Below are positions 27,664-36,362 of a DNA stretch of 64,000 bases, one piece after another (the first letter of the stretch is position 1; each line of letters starts with the position of its first letter). The translations under genes and the position numbers were made by a program. The stretch comes from Halorubellus sp. JP-L1. Its GTDB lineage: Archaea > Halobacteriota > Halobacteria > Halobacteriales > Natrialbaceae. The stretch covers positions 930,001-994,000 of the forward strand of contig NZ_JAAOIR010000001.1 in assembly GCF_011440375.1 (NCBI RefSeq). The letters are read 5' to 3'. The notes beneath the pieces are model-generated. The model searched no databases and was not told where the DNA came from. It saw only the letters and a list, made by a program, of their open reading frames with translations.

Positions 27664-27861
27664 CGCCCTCCAGTTCTGATTCGCCGGGGACGCTCGACGG
27701 CCGCGACGCGCTCACGTCGACACCCACGGCGAGTTCACGGGAGTCTGGCGGTGATCGAGACGAACTTCGAATGGGTCGAGGGCGCGAGCAACCGAAATTC
27801 AGTCTGTCCTAATCCGGGCACGATGCGACCCGGCGACGACGCGTCTCGAACCCGAGATGAG

Positions 27862-29178
27862 TCACCAGGTAAGGCCTTCGTACGTCATGCCGTCGCGGGG
27901 CTCGACGCTCCGTCGACCATCGACGACGACGCGCTGACGCATCGCGTCGAACTCGTCGTCGAGCGCTTCGAATTCGTCCCAGCCGGTGGTGACGAGTGCG
28001 GCGTCGGCGCTGTCGAGCGCCTCTACAGCACTGTCGGCGTACTCGAGGTCGGGGTAGTGTTCGTGCATGTTCTCGGTGGCGACGGGGTCGTACGCGACGA
28101 CGTCGGCGCCGCGCTCGCGGAGGCCCTCGATCACGGGTATCGCTCGGGAGTTCCGGACGTCGTCGGTGCCGGGTTTGAACGCCAACCCCAGTACCGCGAC
28201 GCGCGCGCCGTCGACGTCGACGTGCTCCTCGAGGAGGCCGAGCATGCGTTCTGGTTGGCGGTCGTTGATCTCGACGGCGGCTTCGAGCATCGCGGGGTCG
28301 TAGCCTGCCTCTTTCGCGGCGTGGATGATTGCGGCGACGTCCTTGGGGAAGCACGAGCCGCCCCAGCCGAGGCCGCTCCGCAGAAACTTCTCGCCGATGC
28401 GGTCGTCGAGCCCGATCGCGTCGGCGACCTCGTAGGTGTCGATGCCGAACTCCTTGCAGGCGTTCCCGAGGTCGTTGATGAGGCTGACCTTCGAGGCGAG
28501 GAAGGCGTTGTTCGCGTACTTAGTCATCATCGCGGTCGGGACGTCGGTCTCGACGACGGGAACGTCGCCGTCCGCTCGCTCGACGACAGGCGCGTACACT
28601 TCGTGGAGCGCGGCGAGTGCGCGTTCGTCGCCGTCTTCGGTTCCGAAGACGAGCTTGTCGGGGTCGAGGAAGTCCGCGACGGCCGAGCCTTCGCGCTGGA
28701 ACTCGGGGTTGGCGGCGACGGAGACAGCGTCGCCGGCCTCGGCCTGCAGGCGTGGTTTCAGCCGCTCGGTGACGACGCCGGGGACGACGGTGCTCTTGAC
28801 GACGACGACGTGGTCGTCGACGGACCGACTGCCGTCGACTTCGGGCGGACTCGCGAGCGCGTCGCCGGTCATCTCGCTGGCGGCTTCGAGCGCGCTCGTG
28901 TCGATGCTGCCGTCTGGGTTCGACGGCGTCTGGATGGCGAGGAACGTCACGTCGGTCTCCGGCAATGCGGCGTAGTCGGTGGTCGCGCGCAGTCGCTCGC
29001 CGGCGGTTCGCTCGATGCGGTCGTCCAGTCCGGGTTCGTGGATCGGGGAGTCACCGGCGTTGATCGCGTCGACGACGGCTTCGTCGATGTCGATCGCGAC
29101 GACGTCGTGGCCGAGGTCAGCGAGGCAGGCGGCGACCGTGGTCCCGACGTAGCCGCTCCCGACGACGCTCACGTGCAT
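27862..29178 (-). CDS. aglM: UDP-glucose 6-dehydrogenase (AglM-like)
   Basis: The 438-residue protein has the NAD-binding [20 protein letters not shown], a STVVPG strand, [14 protein letters not shown], the catalytic-Cys motif [14 protein letters not shown] and C-terminal [25 protein letters not shown] is the UDP-glucose dehydrogenase form. The product UDP-glucuronate is the donor and precursor for uronic-acid N-glycans in haloarchaea, where the enzyme is called AglM. ATG 29178 begins the Rossmann strand directly. It is divergent from the second AglF-like gene, across a 117-nt promoter gap. Confidence 0.9.
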   Translation of the reverse strand: MHVSVVGSGYVGTTVAACLADLGHDVVAIDIDEAVVDAINAGDSPIHEPGLDDRIERTAGERLRATTDYAALPETDVTFLAIQTPSNPDGSIDTSALEAASEMTGDALASPPEVDGSRSVDDHVVVVKSTVVPGVVTERLKPRLQAEAGDAVSVAANPEFQREGSAVADFLDPDKLVFGTEDGDERALAALHEVYAPVVERADGDVPVVETDVPTAMMTKYANNAFLASKVSLINDLGNACKEFGIDTYEVADAIGLDDRIGEKFLRSGLGWGGSCFPKDVAAIIHAAKEAGYDPAMLEAAVEINDRQPERMLGLLEEHVDVDGARVAVLGLAFKPGTDDVRNSRAIPVIEGLRERGADVVAYDPVATENMHEHYPDLEYADSAVEALDSADAALVTTGWDEFEALDDEFDAMRQRVVVDGRRSVEPRDGMTYEGLTW

Positions 29179-29203
29179 GTCTCCTCGAACCCCCGCCGGG
29201 CGG

Positions 29204-29212
29204 TTAATTATA
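29204..29212 (-). promoter_or_regulatory. TATA box of the AglM-like gene
   Basis: On the minus strand TATAATTAA lies 26-34 nt upstream of the ATG at 29178, in an otherwise GC-rich gap. The spacing implies a leaderless transcript. Confidence 0.6.
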
Positions 29213-29295
29213 CCGTTCCTACGGGGGCGGTGTCGTGGTGCCTTCGCTCCAGTAGCGAGTGCGTAGTAATGCCGGGAGACCGGCATGCGTTGGGT

Positions 29296-30048
29296 ATGAA
29301 GGCTGTTGTACTCGCGGCCGGGAAAGGGACGAGATTGCGGCCGCTGACGGACGACAAACCGAAGGCGCTCGTCGAGGTTGACGGGCAGCCGATCCTCTCG
29401 CATTGCTTCGACGAACTGGCGGCGCTCGACGCCGAGGCGTTCGTGGTCGTGGTGGGGTACGAGAAGGAGCAGATCGTCGAGTATTACGGCGACGAGTACG
29501 AGGGAATCCCGATCACGTACGCGGAGCAGGAGGAGGCGCTCGGGATCGCGCACGCGCTCCTCCAGGCCGAGGAGTACCTCGACGACGACTTCATGCTGAT
29601 GCTCGGGGACAACGTGTTCGACGCGAACCTCGCGGACGTCGTGAACCGCCACCAGGAGTCGCGCGCGGACGCGGCGTTCCTCATGGAGGAGGTGCCGTGG
29701 GACGAAGCCTCCCGCTACGGCGTCTGTGACACGAACAAGTACGGCGAGATCACGGACGTCATCGAGAAGCCCGACGACCCGCCGAGCAACCTCGTGATGA
29801 CGGGGTTCTACACGTTCACGCCCGCGATCTTCCACGCCTGCCACCTCGTCCAGCCCTCGGACCGCGGCGAGTACGAGATCAGCGACGCGATCGACCTGCT
29901 GCTGCGGAGCGGTCGCACGATCGACGCGCTCCGACTGGAGGGCTGGCGCGTGGACGTCGGCTACCCGGAGGACCGCGACCGCGCGGAGGCGCTGCTCTCG
30001 GGCGACGTCGACCCGGCCTCCGAGGAACGCGCCGAGACCGCCGACTGA
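29296..30048 (+). CDS. Sugar-1-phosphate nucleotidyltransferase, AglF/RmlA-like (copy 2)
   Basis: The 250-residue protein has [64 protein letters not shown] and [15 protein letters not shown]. It is alignable without gaps to the copy at 24886-25623 over almost the whole length, the main differences being in residues about 40-90. Divergent pairing with the AglM-like gene supports UDP-glucose or UDP-glucuronate metabolism. The ATG at 29296 is chosen because it begins the signature motif; the long open frame upstream is antiparallel to the dehydrogenase gene and not coding. Confidence 0.9.
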   Translation: MKAVVLAAGKGTRLRPLTDDKPKALVEVDGQPILSHCFDELAALDAEAFVVVVGYEKEQIVEYYGDEYEGIPITYAEQEEALGIAHALLQAEEYLDDDFMLMLGDNVFDANLADVVNRHQESRADAAFLMEEVPWDEASRYGVCDTNKYGEITDVIEKPDDPPSNLVMTGFYTFTPAIFHACHLVQPSDRGEYEISDAIDLLLRSGRTIDALRLEGWRVDVGYPEDRDRAEALLSGDVDPASEERAETAD

Positions 30049-30242
30049 CCGTGGCCCGCGAGTCGTCGACCGGCGACGCGAGCAGCGTCGCCGCCGACCC
30101 GAGCAGCACCCTGCACCCGGACGACCATCGTGGTTCGAGCTGGAGCGTGGACCGGCGCGACGCCCGTCGGGGAGTTGGTTCGACCCCGTCCCTCGCTGGC
30201 AGCAAGGGTGTGACTTTTGTGGCGACGGCGGAACGTGTGGAT

Positions 30243-30317
30243 ATGAACGACGACGCGGGATACGACCTGGTCGGTCAGCGGACGACAGCTGGTAAGGAGG
30301 TGACCATTACCGCATGA
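30243..30317 (+). CDS. Possible 24-residue leader ORF ahead of the GlmU-like gene
   Basis: ATG 30243 opens a 24-codon frame ([15 protein letters not shown]...) ending in a TGA that overlaps the ATG of the next gene. Its last codons include a perfect GGAGGTGA at 30296-30303. A TTTTGT element near 30210 could be the TATA box. It may be a translated leader that delivers ribosomes to the next start, or chance. No homology can be claimed. Confidence 0.3.
   Translation: MNDDAGYDLVGQRTTAGKEVTITA
30296..30303 (+). promoter_or_regulatory. Shine-Dalgarno site for GlmU-like gene 1
   Basis: GGAGGTGA is complementary to the archaeal 16S rRNA 3' end and lies 10 nt before the ATG at 30314. Strong Shine-Dalgarno sites are uncommon in haloarchaea, and this one supports the chosen start. 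Confidence 0.65.
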
Positions 30318-31525
30318 AGGCGGTGGTGGTCGCAGCGGGCGAGGGGACGCGGATGCGGCCGCTGACGGACAGTCGCCCGAAGCCGATGCTCCCGATCGGG
30401 GGCGTGCCGATGGTCGAGCGCGTCCTCGACGCGTGCGCGCCGTACGTGGACGGCTACGTGCTCGTGGTGGGCTACGAGGCCGAGGTCATCCGCGAGCACG
30501 TCGGGATCGAACACGCCGGACACCCCGTCGAGTACGTCGAGCAGGACGAGCAACTGGGGACTGCGCACGCGGTCGGGAAAGCCGGAGAGTCGGTGAACGA
30601 GCCGTTCGTGGCGATGAACGGCGACGTGGTCGTCGACGAGGCCCTCGTCGCGTCGCTCGCGGCGGCGGCCCGCGACGGCGAGAGCGCTATCGCGACGATG
30701 GACGTCCCGGACCCGCGGAACTACGGCGTGGTCGACGTCGCAGACGGCTACTTGACGGGGATCGTCGAGAAGCCCGCGGACCCGCCGTCGACGCTCGCGA
30801 ACCTCGGGCTGTACGCGTTCGACCCGGGCGTGTTCGAGTTCGTGGAGGCGACGGAGCTGTCCGAGCGCGGCGAGTACGAGATCACGGAGACGATCGAGCG
30901 CATGCTCGCGGCGGGGCACGCGTTCCGCGTCGTCGAGCACGACGGGCACTGGCTGGACGTCGGCCGGCCGTGGGAACTCCTGGACGCTCAAGAGATACTC
31001 CTCGAGGACGTAGAGCGCGAGATTCGAGGCGAGGTCGAGGACGGCGCGACCCTCGAGGGGTCGGTCGTCGTCGAGTCCGGCGCGACCGTGCGCACGGGGA
31101 GCGTCGTCGAGGGCCCCGTCGTGATCCAGGAGGGGGCGACGGTCGGGCCGAACGCGTACGTGCGCGGCGCGACGGTTGTCGGCGAAGACGGGAAGGTCGG
31201 GACGTCCGTCGAGGTGAAGAACTCGATCCTGATGCGTGGCGCGACGGTCCCGCACCTCTCGTACGTCGGCGACTCCGTCCTCGGCCGAGACGTGAACCTC
31301 GGCGCTGGAACGATCGTCGCGAACCTCCGGCACGACGACGCGAACGTCCGCATGGGCGTCAAGGGCGACCGCGTGGACACGGGCCGGCGGAAGCTCGGCG
31401 TCGTCGTCGCCGACGGCGTGAAGACGGGCATCGACACGAGCCTGAACGCGGGCGTGAAGCTCGGCGTCGACGCGACGACGAAACCGGGAGAGAGCGTGAC
31501 GCGCGACCGGGGAGAAAATTTATGA
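30314..31525 (+). CDS. Bifunctional sugar-1-phosphate nucleotidylyltransferase/acetyltransferase (GlmU-like 1)
   Basis: The 403-residue protein has an N-terminal pyrophosphorylase domain (about 1-230; [41 protein letters not shown] metal site, IVEKPADPP). A left-handed beta-helix of hexapeptide repeats follows (about 245-395), with the acetyltransferase-type stretch PHLSYVGDSVLGRDVNLGAGT. The archaeal counterparts make GlcN-1-P to GlcNAc-1-P to UDP-GlcNAc. Downstream glmS, which makes GlcN-6-P, supports this pathway. Its stop overlaps an ATG of a 41-codon mini-ORF. Confidence 0.9.
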   Translation: MKAVVVAAGEGTRMRPLTDSRPKPMLPIGGVPMVERVLDACAPYVDGYVLVVGYEAEVIREHVGIEHAGHPVEYVEQDEQLGTAHAVGKAGESVNEPFVAMNGDVVVDEALVASLAAAARDGESAIATMDVPDPRNYGVVDVADGYLTGIVEKPADPPSTLANLGLYAFDPGVFEFVEATELSERGEYEITETIERMLAAGHAFRVVEHDGHWLDVGRPWELLDAQEILLEDVEREIRGEVEDGATLEGSVVVESGATVRTGSVVEGPVVIQEGATVGPNAYVRGATVVGEDGKVGTSVEVKNSILMRGATVPHLSYVGDSVLGRDVNLGAGTIVANLRHDDANVRMGVKGDRVDTGRRKLGVVVADGVKTGIDTSLNAGVKLGVDATTKPGESVTRDRGENL

Positions 31526-31647
31526 CCGATAACAGATGTTTGACGACCAAGACGAATGACGAGGCGACAGCTAGCGACCAACAGCAGACCACCGAACGAA
31601 CGCCGAAGGAGGGCGGTCGAGTGACTTCGGGAGGTGTGCGGGCGTGA
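31522..31647 (+). CDS. 41-residue mini-ORF coupled to both GlmU-like genes
   Basis: ATG 31522 overlaps the TGA of GlmU-like gene 1 (ATGA) and its own TGA overlaps the GTG start of GlmU-like gene 2 (GTGA). It thus fills the 118-nt gap in one frame. The product would be Thr/Gln-rich and soluble, with no recognised domain. It could be a real microprotein, a ribosome-relay ORF, or coincidence. Confidence 0.35.
   Translation: MTDNRCLTTKTNDEATASDQQQTTERTPKEGGRVTSGGVRA
31630..31636 (+). promoter_or_regulatory. Shine-Dalgarno site for GlmU-like gene 2
   Basis: GGAGGTG lies 7 nt upstream of the GTG at 31644 and favours that GTG, which starts [11 protein letters not shown], as the initiation codon. 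Confidence 0.55.
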
Positions 31648-32801
31648 AGGCAGTCGTGCTGGCGGCCGGCGAGGGCCGGCGACTGGAGCCGTTGACGAAC
31701 CGTCGTCCGAAGCCGATGCTCTCGATCGCCGGGAAGCCCCTGCTCGAGTACGTGCTGGAGGCGATCGCGGAGGCGGGCATCGACGACGTGGTGTTCGTCG
31801 TCGGGTACGCGCGCGACCGCATCCAGACGCACTTCGGCGACGGCGACGACTGGGGCGTCGACCTCTCCTACGTCGTGCAGGACAAGCAACTCGGGACCGC
31901 GCACGCGATCTCGCAGGCCGAGGACGCCGTCGACGACGCGTTCGTCGTCCTGAACGGCGACCGCATCCTCGAACCGACGTGCATCACCGGCGTCTGCGAC
32001 GCGCTCGAGTACGAGGGCTCGCCCGTGATGGCGGTGACTCGCTCCGCGGACCCGGGCGCGTACGGCGTCGTCGAACTCGACGGAGACCGCGTGGTGGCCC
32101 TCGCCGAGAAACCCCACGAGGCGTCCTCGGAGCTCATCAACGCTGGCGTGTACGGGTTCGAGCCGTCGATCTTCGACGCGATCCGCGAGACCGACGTCGA
32201 CGAGGCGGGCGAACGCAAGATCACCGACACCCTCCTGTCGTACGTCGAGGACGGCGGCGTCCGCGCCGTCCGGTACAGCGGCACCTGGCAGGACGTCTCG
32301 CACCTCTGGGACGTGACGCGCGTGACGCGAAGCATCCTCGACGGCGGTGCCGGGCGTCGGCTCGGCGTGGAGAACCCCGACGCGAACGTCGCCGACGCGA
32401 CGCACGTCGGCGCCGGTACGACCGTCGACGTGCACGCCACGGTACGGCGCGGGTGTTCGCTCGGCGAGAACGTCACGGTCGGCGCGAACGCCGTGCTGTC
32501 GAACGCGGTCGTGCTCGCGGACGCGCACGTCGCCGACGGTGCGGTCGTTCGGGACGCAGTGATCGCGGAGAACGCAACGGTCGGCCCGAACGCGACCGTC
32601 GTCGGCGGCGAGAGCGACGTCGTCGTCGACGGGACGGCGTACGAGGACGTGACCCTCGGTGCGGTCGTCGGCGACAACGCCCGCGTCGGGGGCGGATCGA
32701 CGCTCCAGGCCGGAACGGTCGTCGGTGACGACGCGCTCGTCGAGGCGGGCTGTACCGTCTCCGGCCGGATTCCGAGCGGAACCGAGGTGAGGAGAGGCTA
32801 A
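31644..32801 (+). CDS. Bifunctional-type sugar-1-phosphate nucleotidylyltransferase with beta-helix (GlmU-like 2)
   Basis: The 385-residue protein has [47 protein letters not shown] and a LINAGVYGFEPSIF segment. Hexapeptide repeats (about 245-380) follow. Unlike its neighbour it lacks the clear PHLSYVGDS...GAGT acetyltransferase stretch, so the second domain may be structural or may modify another sugar. It could be a UDP-sugar pyrophosphorylase of different specificity. The GTG start has a Shine-Dalgarno site; the stop is 2 nt before glmS. Confidence 0.85.
   Translation: MKAVVLAAGEGRRLEPLTNRRPKPMLSIAGKPLLEYVLEAIAEAGIDDVVFVVGYARDRIQTHFGDGDDWGVDLSYVVQDKQLGTAHAISQAEDAVDDAFVVLNGDRILEPTCITGVCDALEYEGSPVMAVTRSADPGAYGVVELDGDRVVALAEKPHEASSELINAGVYGFEPSIFDAIRETDVDEAGERKITDTLLSYVEDGGVRAVRYSGTWQDVSHLWDVTRVTRSILDGGAGRRLGVENPDANVADATHVGAGTTVDVHATVRRGCSLGENVTVGANAVLSNAVVLADAHVADGAVVRDAVIAENATVGPNATVVGGESDVVVDGTAYEDVTLGAVVGDNARVGGGSTLQAGTVVGDDALVEAGCTVSGRIPSGTEVRRG
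32784..32794 (+). promoter_or_regulatory. Shine-Dalgarno region for glmS
   Basis: GAGGTGAGGAG, inside the last codons of the preceding gene, ends 9 nt before the glmS ATG at 32804. It is the third Shine-Dalgarno site in this run of genes. Confidence 0.55.
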
Positions 32802-32803
32802 CA

Positions 32804-34768
32804 ATGTGCGGAATCATCGGGTACGTCTCGAGCGGTATCGACGCCGAGAACGAGAGCACCACGGCCGCCGACGGCGGGACCGGCGACGGTCGCGCGCTGC
32901 CTGTGCTCGCGGAGGGCCTCCGGAACCTCGAGTACCGCGGGTACGACTCCGCGGGCGTGGCGCTCGTCGAGGACGACGACCTGTCGGTGTTCAAGCAGGC
33001 GGGCGTGATCGACGACCTCGACCTGCCCGACGACCACCCGGCGACGTCCGGCGTCGGGCACACGCGCTGGAGCACGCACGGGAAGCCGACGGACGCGAAC
33101 GCGCACCCCCACACGGACTGCTCGGGCGATATCGCGGTCGTCCACAACGGCATCATCGAGAACTACGACGACCTTCGCGCGGAGCTCGACGACCACGAGT
33201 TCACGAGCGAGACGGACACCGAAGTCGTCCCGCATCTCCTCGAGGAGGAACTCGCGGCGCGGCGGCGGCGCGCGAGCGACGGCGGGCAGGTCGGCGCGAA
33301 CGCTGACGACGTGACTCCCGACGGCGCGACTGCCGACGACGCGACCGTCGCTGACGACCAGATAGGGGGCGTGGACCTCGTCGAGGCGGTCGAGGCGGTC
33401 GTGGACCGCCTGAGCGGGAGTTACGCGGTCGCGGTGACGATCGCGGGCCGCGAGGAGGTCGTGGTCGCGCGCCAGGACAGCCCGCTCGTCCTCGGCGTCG
33501 GCGAGGACGCGAACTTCGTCGCGAGCGACGTGACGGCGTTCGTCGAACACACGCGCGACGTCGTCTACCTCGAGGACGGCGACGTGGCGCGCGTCACCGC
33601 CGGCGGCGTCGACGTCCGCAGCGACGGCGAGTACGTCGAGCGCGAGACGAAGACCGTCGACTGGGAGGCCGAGGCCGCCGAGAAGGGCGGGTACGACCAC
33701 TACATGCTCAAGGAGATCCACGAGCAACCCGGCGCGCTCCGGCAGACGCTCTCGGGCCGCATCGACGAGGTCGGGGGCGACGTCGACCTCGAACTCGACC
33801 TTCCGGAGTCGTTCCTCGCGAACGTCGACGAGATCCAGGTCGTCGCGTGCGGGACGAGCTATCACGCCGGCCTGTACGCGCGCCGGCTCCTCGAGTCGTT
33901 CGCGGACGTTCGCGTGACCGTCGAGGTCGCGAGCGAGTACGAGTTCCAGGGCGGACGCGACCCGTGGGAGACGCTCGTGGTCGCGGTCACGCAGTCCGGC
34001 GAGACCGCGGACACGCTCTCGGCGATGCGGAAGGCCGCGAAAGCAGGTGCGCGGACGCTCGCGGTCACGAACACGGTCGGCTCGACGGCCGCCCGCGAGG
34101 CCGACGACGCGCTGTACATCCGCGCCGGCCCCGAGATCGGGGTCGCGGCGACGAAGACGTTCGCCGCACAGGTCACCGCTCTCTCGCTGTTCACGGTGCA
34201 CGTCGGCCGCAGGCGCGGGACGCTCACGTCCGAGCGCGCCGGACGTCTCCTCGAGAACCTCCGCGGACTCCCCGGTGCCGTCCAGCAACTCCTCGACGCC
34301 TCCGACCGCCTCGAAGCGGTCGCGACCGAGTACGTCGACGAGGACGCGTACTTCTTCGTCGGCCGCCAGCTCGGGAGCGCCGTCGCCCTCGAGGGCGCAC
34401 TCAAGCTCAAGGAGATCGCGTACGTGCACGCCGAGGGCTTCCCGTCGGGCGAACTCAAGCACGGGACGCTCGCGCTCGTCACCGAGAACACGCCCGTGCT
34501 CACCGTCCTCACCGAGGGCGCACGCCCCGGCGAGACCCTGAACAACGTCAAGGAAGTCGAGTCCCGCGGCGCACCCGTGATCGGATTCTCGTCGTACGAT
34601 GCCGCCGCGAACTACCTCGACGTCGAGATCCCCATCCCCGACCTCGGCGTGCTCGAACCGCTCGTCGCGAACGTCGGCCTCCAGCTGTTCGCGTACCACG
34701 TCGCGAACGAACTCGGACGCGCGATCGACAAACCCCGGAACCTCGCGAAGAGCGTCACCGTCGAGTAA
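32804..34768 (+). CDS. glmS: Glutamine-fructose-6-phosphate aminotransferase (isomerising)
   Basis: The 654-residue enzyme makes glucosamine-6-phosphate from fructose-6-phosphate and glutamine. The N-terminal Ntn glutaminase starts MCGIIGY with nucleophile Cys2 and has GHTRWSTHG (85-93) and HNGIIENYDDL. Two SIS isomerase domains follow (VVACGTSYHAG, TQSGETADTL, GRQLGSAVALEGALKLKEI, EGFPSGELKHG), and the protein ends KPRNLAKSVTVE. It is about 45 residues longer than usual because of acidic low-complexity inserts at about 12-29 and 153-188. It is last in the GlmU-like run and supplies hexosamine for surface glycans. Confidence 0.96.
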   Translation: MCGIIGYVSSGIDAENESTTAADGGTGDGRALPVLAEGLRNLEYRGYDSAGVALVEDDDLSVFKQAGVIDDLDLPDDHPATSGVGHTRWSTHGKPTDANAHPHTDCSGDIAVVHNGIIENYDDLRAELDDHEFTSETDTEVVPHLLEEELAARRRRASDGGQVGANADDVTPDGATADDATVADDQIGGVDLVEAVEAVVDRLSGSYAVAVTIAGREEVVVARQDSPLVLGVGEDANFVASDVTAFVEHTRDVVYLEDGDVARVTAGGVDVRSDGEYVERETKTVDWEAEAAEKGGYDHYMLKEIHEQPGALRQTLSGRIDEVGGDVDLELDLPESFLANVDEIQVVACGTSYHAGLYARRLLESFADVRVTVEVASEYEFQGGRDPWETLVVAVTQSGETADTLSAMRKAAKAGARTLAVTNTVGSTAAREADDALYIRAGPEIGVAATKTFAAQVTALSLFTVHVGRRRGTLTSERAGRLLENLRGLPGAVQQLLDASDRLEAVATEYVDEDAYFFVGRQLGSAVALEGALKLKEIAYVHAEGFPSGELKHGTLALVTENTPVLTVLTEGARPGETLNNVKEVESRGAPVIGFSSYDAAANYLDVEIPIPDLGVLEPLVANVGLQLFAYHVANELGRAIDKPRNLAKSVTVE

Positions 34769-34996
34769 CTGCGCGTCGCCGACGGCGTCTACGTTCGCCG
34801 ACGCCGTCCGCGTTCGCCGACTGTCGCGCGCGTTCGTAGCGTCGGCGGCCCTCCGGAATCGTCCGCTTTCGTCTCCGCTCGACTCCCCACGGGACGACCC
34901 GCCGAACGAAGGACCACCCGCCGAACGAATCAAGTACACGCCCGGCCGTATCGTCGAGCGTAGACACCACGCAAGTCCGCGAAAAGTCCCCGAACC

Positions 34997-35578
34997 ATGA
35001 TGGTCTTCACGCACGTGCTGGTCGGCGTTCTCGTGGGAGCAGCCGCGGCCGTCGCCAGCGGCGGGCCCGTCGGAACGCTCGTCCTCGCGGGCGCGGTCGG
35101 TGGCGCGCTCCCCGACGGCGACATGGTGTTCGTGCATCGGAAGACGCTCCACTATCCGGTCGCGTACTCCGCGCTCGCTGTCGTAACCGGCGTCGGTGCC
35201 GTCGCGGTGTCGCTCCCCATCGTCGTCGTGCTCGCGGTCGCGTTTGCTGCCGCAGCGGTCCATTGCCTGATGGACCTGCTCGGCGGCGGCAAGGAGATGC
35301 GACCGTGGCTCGAACGCGACGACCGGGCAGCGTACGACCACGTTCGGCAGCGATGGCTTCGCCCTCGACGAGTGTTTTACGACGGCTCGAAGACCGACTT
35401 CGCGGTCGCGGTGGTCGCCGCCGCGTTGGCGTGGTGGGTCCTCCCGTCGCGGTTCGACGGCGTGCTCGCGGGGCTGGTTGGAGCGAGCGCGGTCTACGTG
35501 CTCGTTCGTCGCCGCATCACGGAGTGGATCTCCGAGGACCACGAGACGTTCTCCGGGTTCATCCAGGAGAAACTGTGA
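34997..35578 (+). CDS. Membrane-bound metal-dependent hydrolase-like protein (DUF457/YdjM type)
   Basis: The 193-residue protein has four or five membrane spans and the conserved polar residues of the DUF457/YdjM family: an early THV, ALPDGD, HRKTLHYPV and a later HCLMDLLGG. These could bind a metal in the membrane. A substrate is not known; the bacterial relatives affect membrane lipids. The start is ATG 34997; the adjacent ATG at 35000 is equally possible. The 228-nt gap before it contains nothing recognisable. Confidence 0.75.
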   Translation: MMVFTHVLVGVLVGAAAAVASGGPVGTLVLAGAVGGALPDGDMVFVHRKTLHYPVAYSALAVVTGVGAVAVSLPIVVVLAVAFAAAAVHCLMDLLGGGKEMRPWLERDDRAAYDHVRQRWLRPRRVFYDGSKTDFAVAVVAAALAWWVLPSRFDGVLAGLVGASAVYVLVRRRITEWISEDHETFSGFIQEKL

Positions 35579-35641
35579 CCCGTCGACGCGGACGCCTTCG
35601 GTGACCCGTACGTTGATGACAGCCGACGACCAGGAACCGGT

Positions 35642-36253
35642 ATGGCCGTCGACATCTCCCTGTTCGTCTCGCTGCTGTTCGTCGTCGTCGTGGAGATCGG
35701 TGGCATCGCGCGCTCGCTGGACCTCGAGACGATCTCCGAGCAGAAGCTCCCGCCGTTCTTCGTCGGGCTGTTCTTCCTGCTCGATACGGGCTCCCAGGAC
35801 GCGGTCGGGGTTCCGCAGCTCGGCCGGTTCAACTTCCTCCACGGCGCGAACCTCGGCATCCTCATGCTCGGGTTCGTCCTCGTCAGCACGAGCCTCACCG
35901 GTCTGACTCGACTGCTCGTCTCGATCATCACGTTCGTCATCTGGGCGCTCCTTCCGCTGCTGGAGGTCGACGAGTACGAAGCGATCCTCATCGACGGCTA
36001 CCGACCCGTCTCGTACTACCACCACGCCATCGTCTCACTCGCCACAGCACTCCTGATCTACGAGTACGACTCGCTCTGGAGCGCCCTGGCTCCCGCGACA
36101 GCGCCGAGCATCCTCCAGCCAGCGGGACTGCTCGTCGTCTGCATCGCCGGGTACTACGTCATGCTGTTCGGGTTCCTGAAACACCTCGAACGCGAACTCG
36201 ACAGGGAGGACACGGGGCGACTCCCCGACCGCCTCACCAGGACCGACCCCTGA
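35642..36253 (+). CDS. Hypothetical multipass membrane protein
   Basis: The 203-residue hydrophobic protein has about five membrane spans (near 5-25, 37-52, 68-88, 90-108, 160-180) and a short charged C-terminal tail ending in RTDP. I recognise no family. It follows the DUF457-like gene by 63 nt on the same strand, so co-transcription is possible. Composition is normal for the host. Confidence 0.7.
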   Translation: MAVDISLFVSLLFVVVVEIGGIARSLDLETISEQKLPPFFVGLFFLLDTGSQDAVGVPQLGRFNFLHGANLGILMLGFVLVSTSLTGLTRLLVSIITFVIWALLPLLEVDEYEAILIDGYRPVSYYHHAIVSLATALLIYEYDSLWSALAPATAPSILQPAGLLVVCIAGYYVMLFGFLKHLERELDREDTGRLPDRLTRTDP

Positions 36254-36362
36254 CGCGGACGGTGCGTCTCCGTTGGCCGGGACCCCTCGGGCGTGCGGCC
36301 GGAGTGACGTCCAGCCGACGTGACGTGATCCCCAGCCGGGCGACGTAGCCGGCTGCTGGCCG

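Noticed and set aside
30051-30317. 88-codon frame that extends the leader mini-ORF upstream
   Set aside because: The upstream part has no start signal and poor composition. Only the ATG at 30243 makes sense, and even that is uncertain.
32798-36025. Minus-strand frame of more than 1000 codons opposite glmS and neighbours
   Set aside because: It spans several independent plus-strand genes and intergenic DNA. Its composition is that of a reverse-complement shadow.
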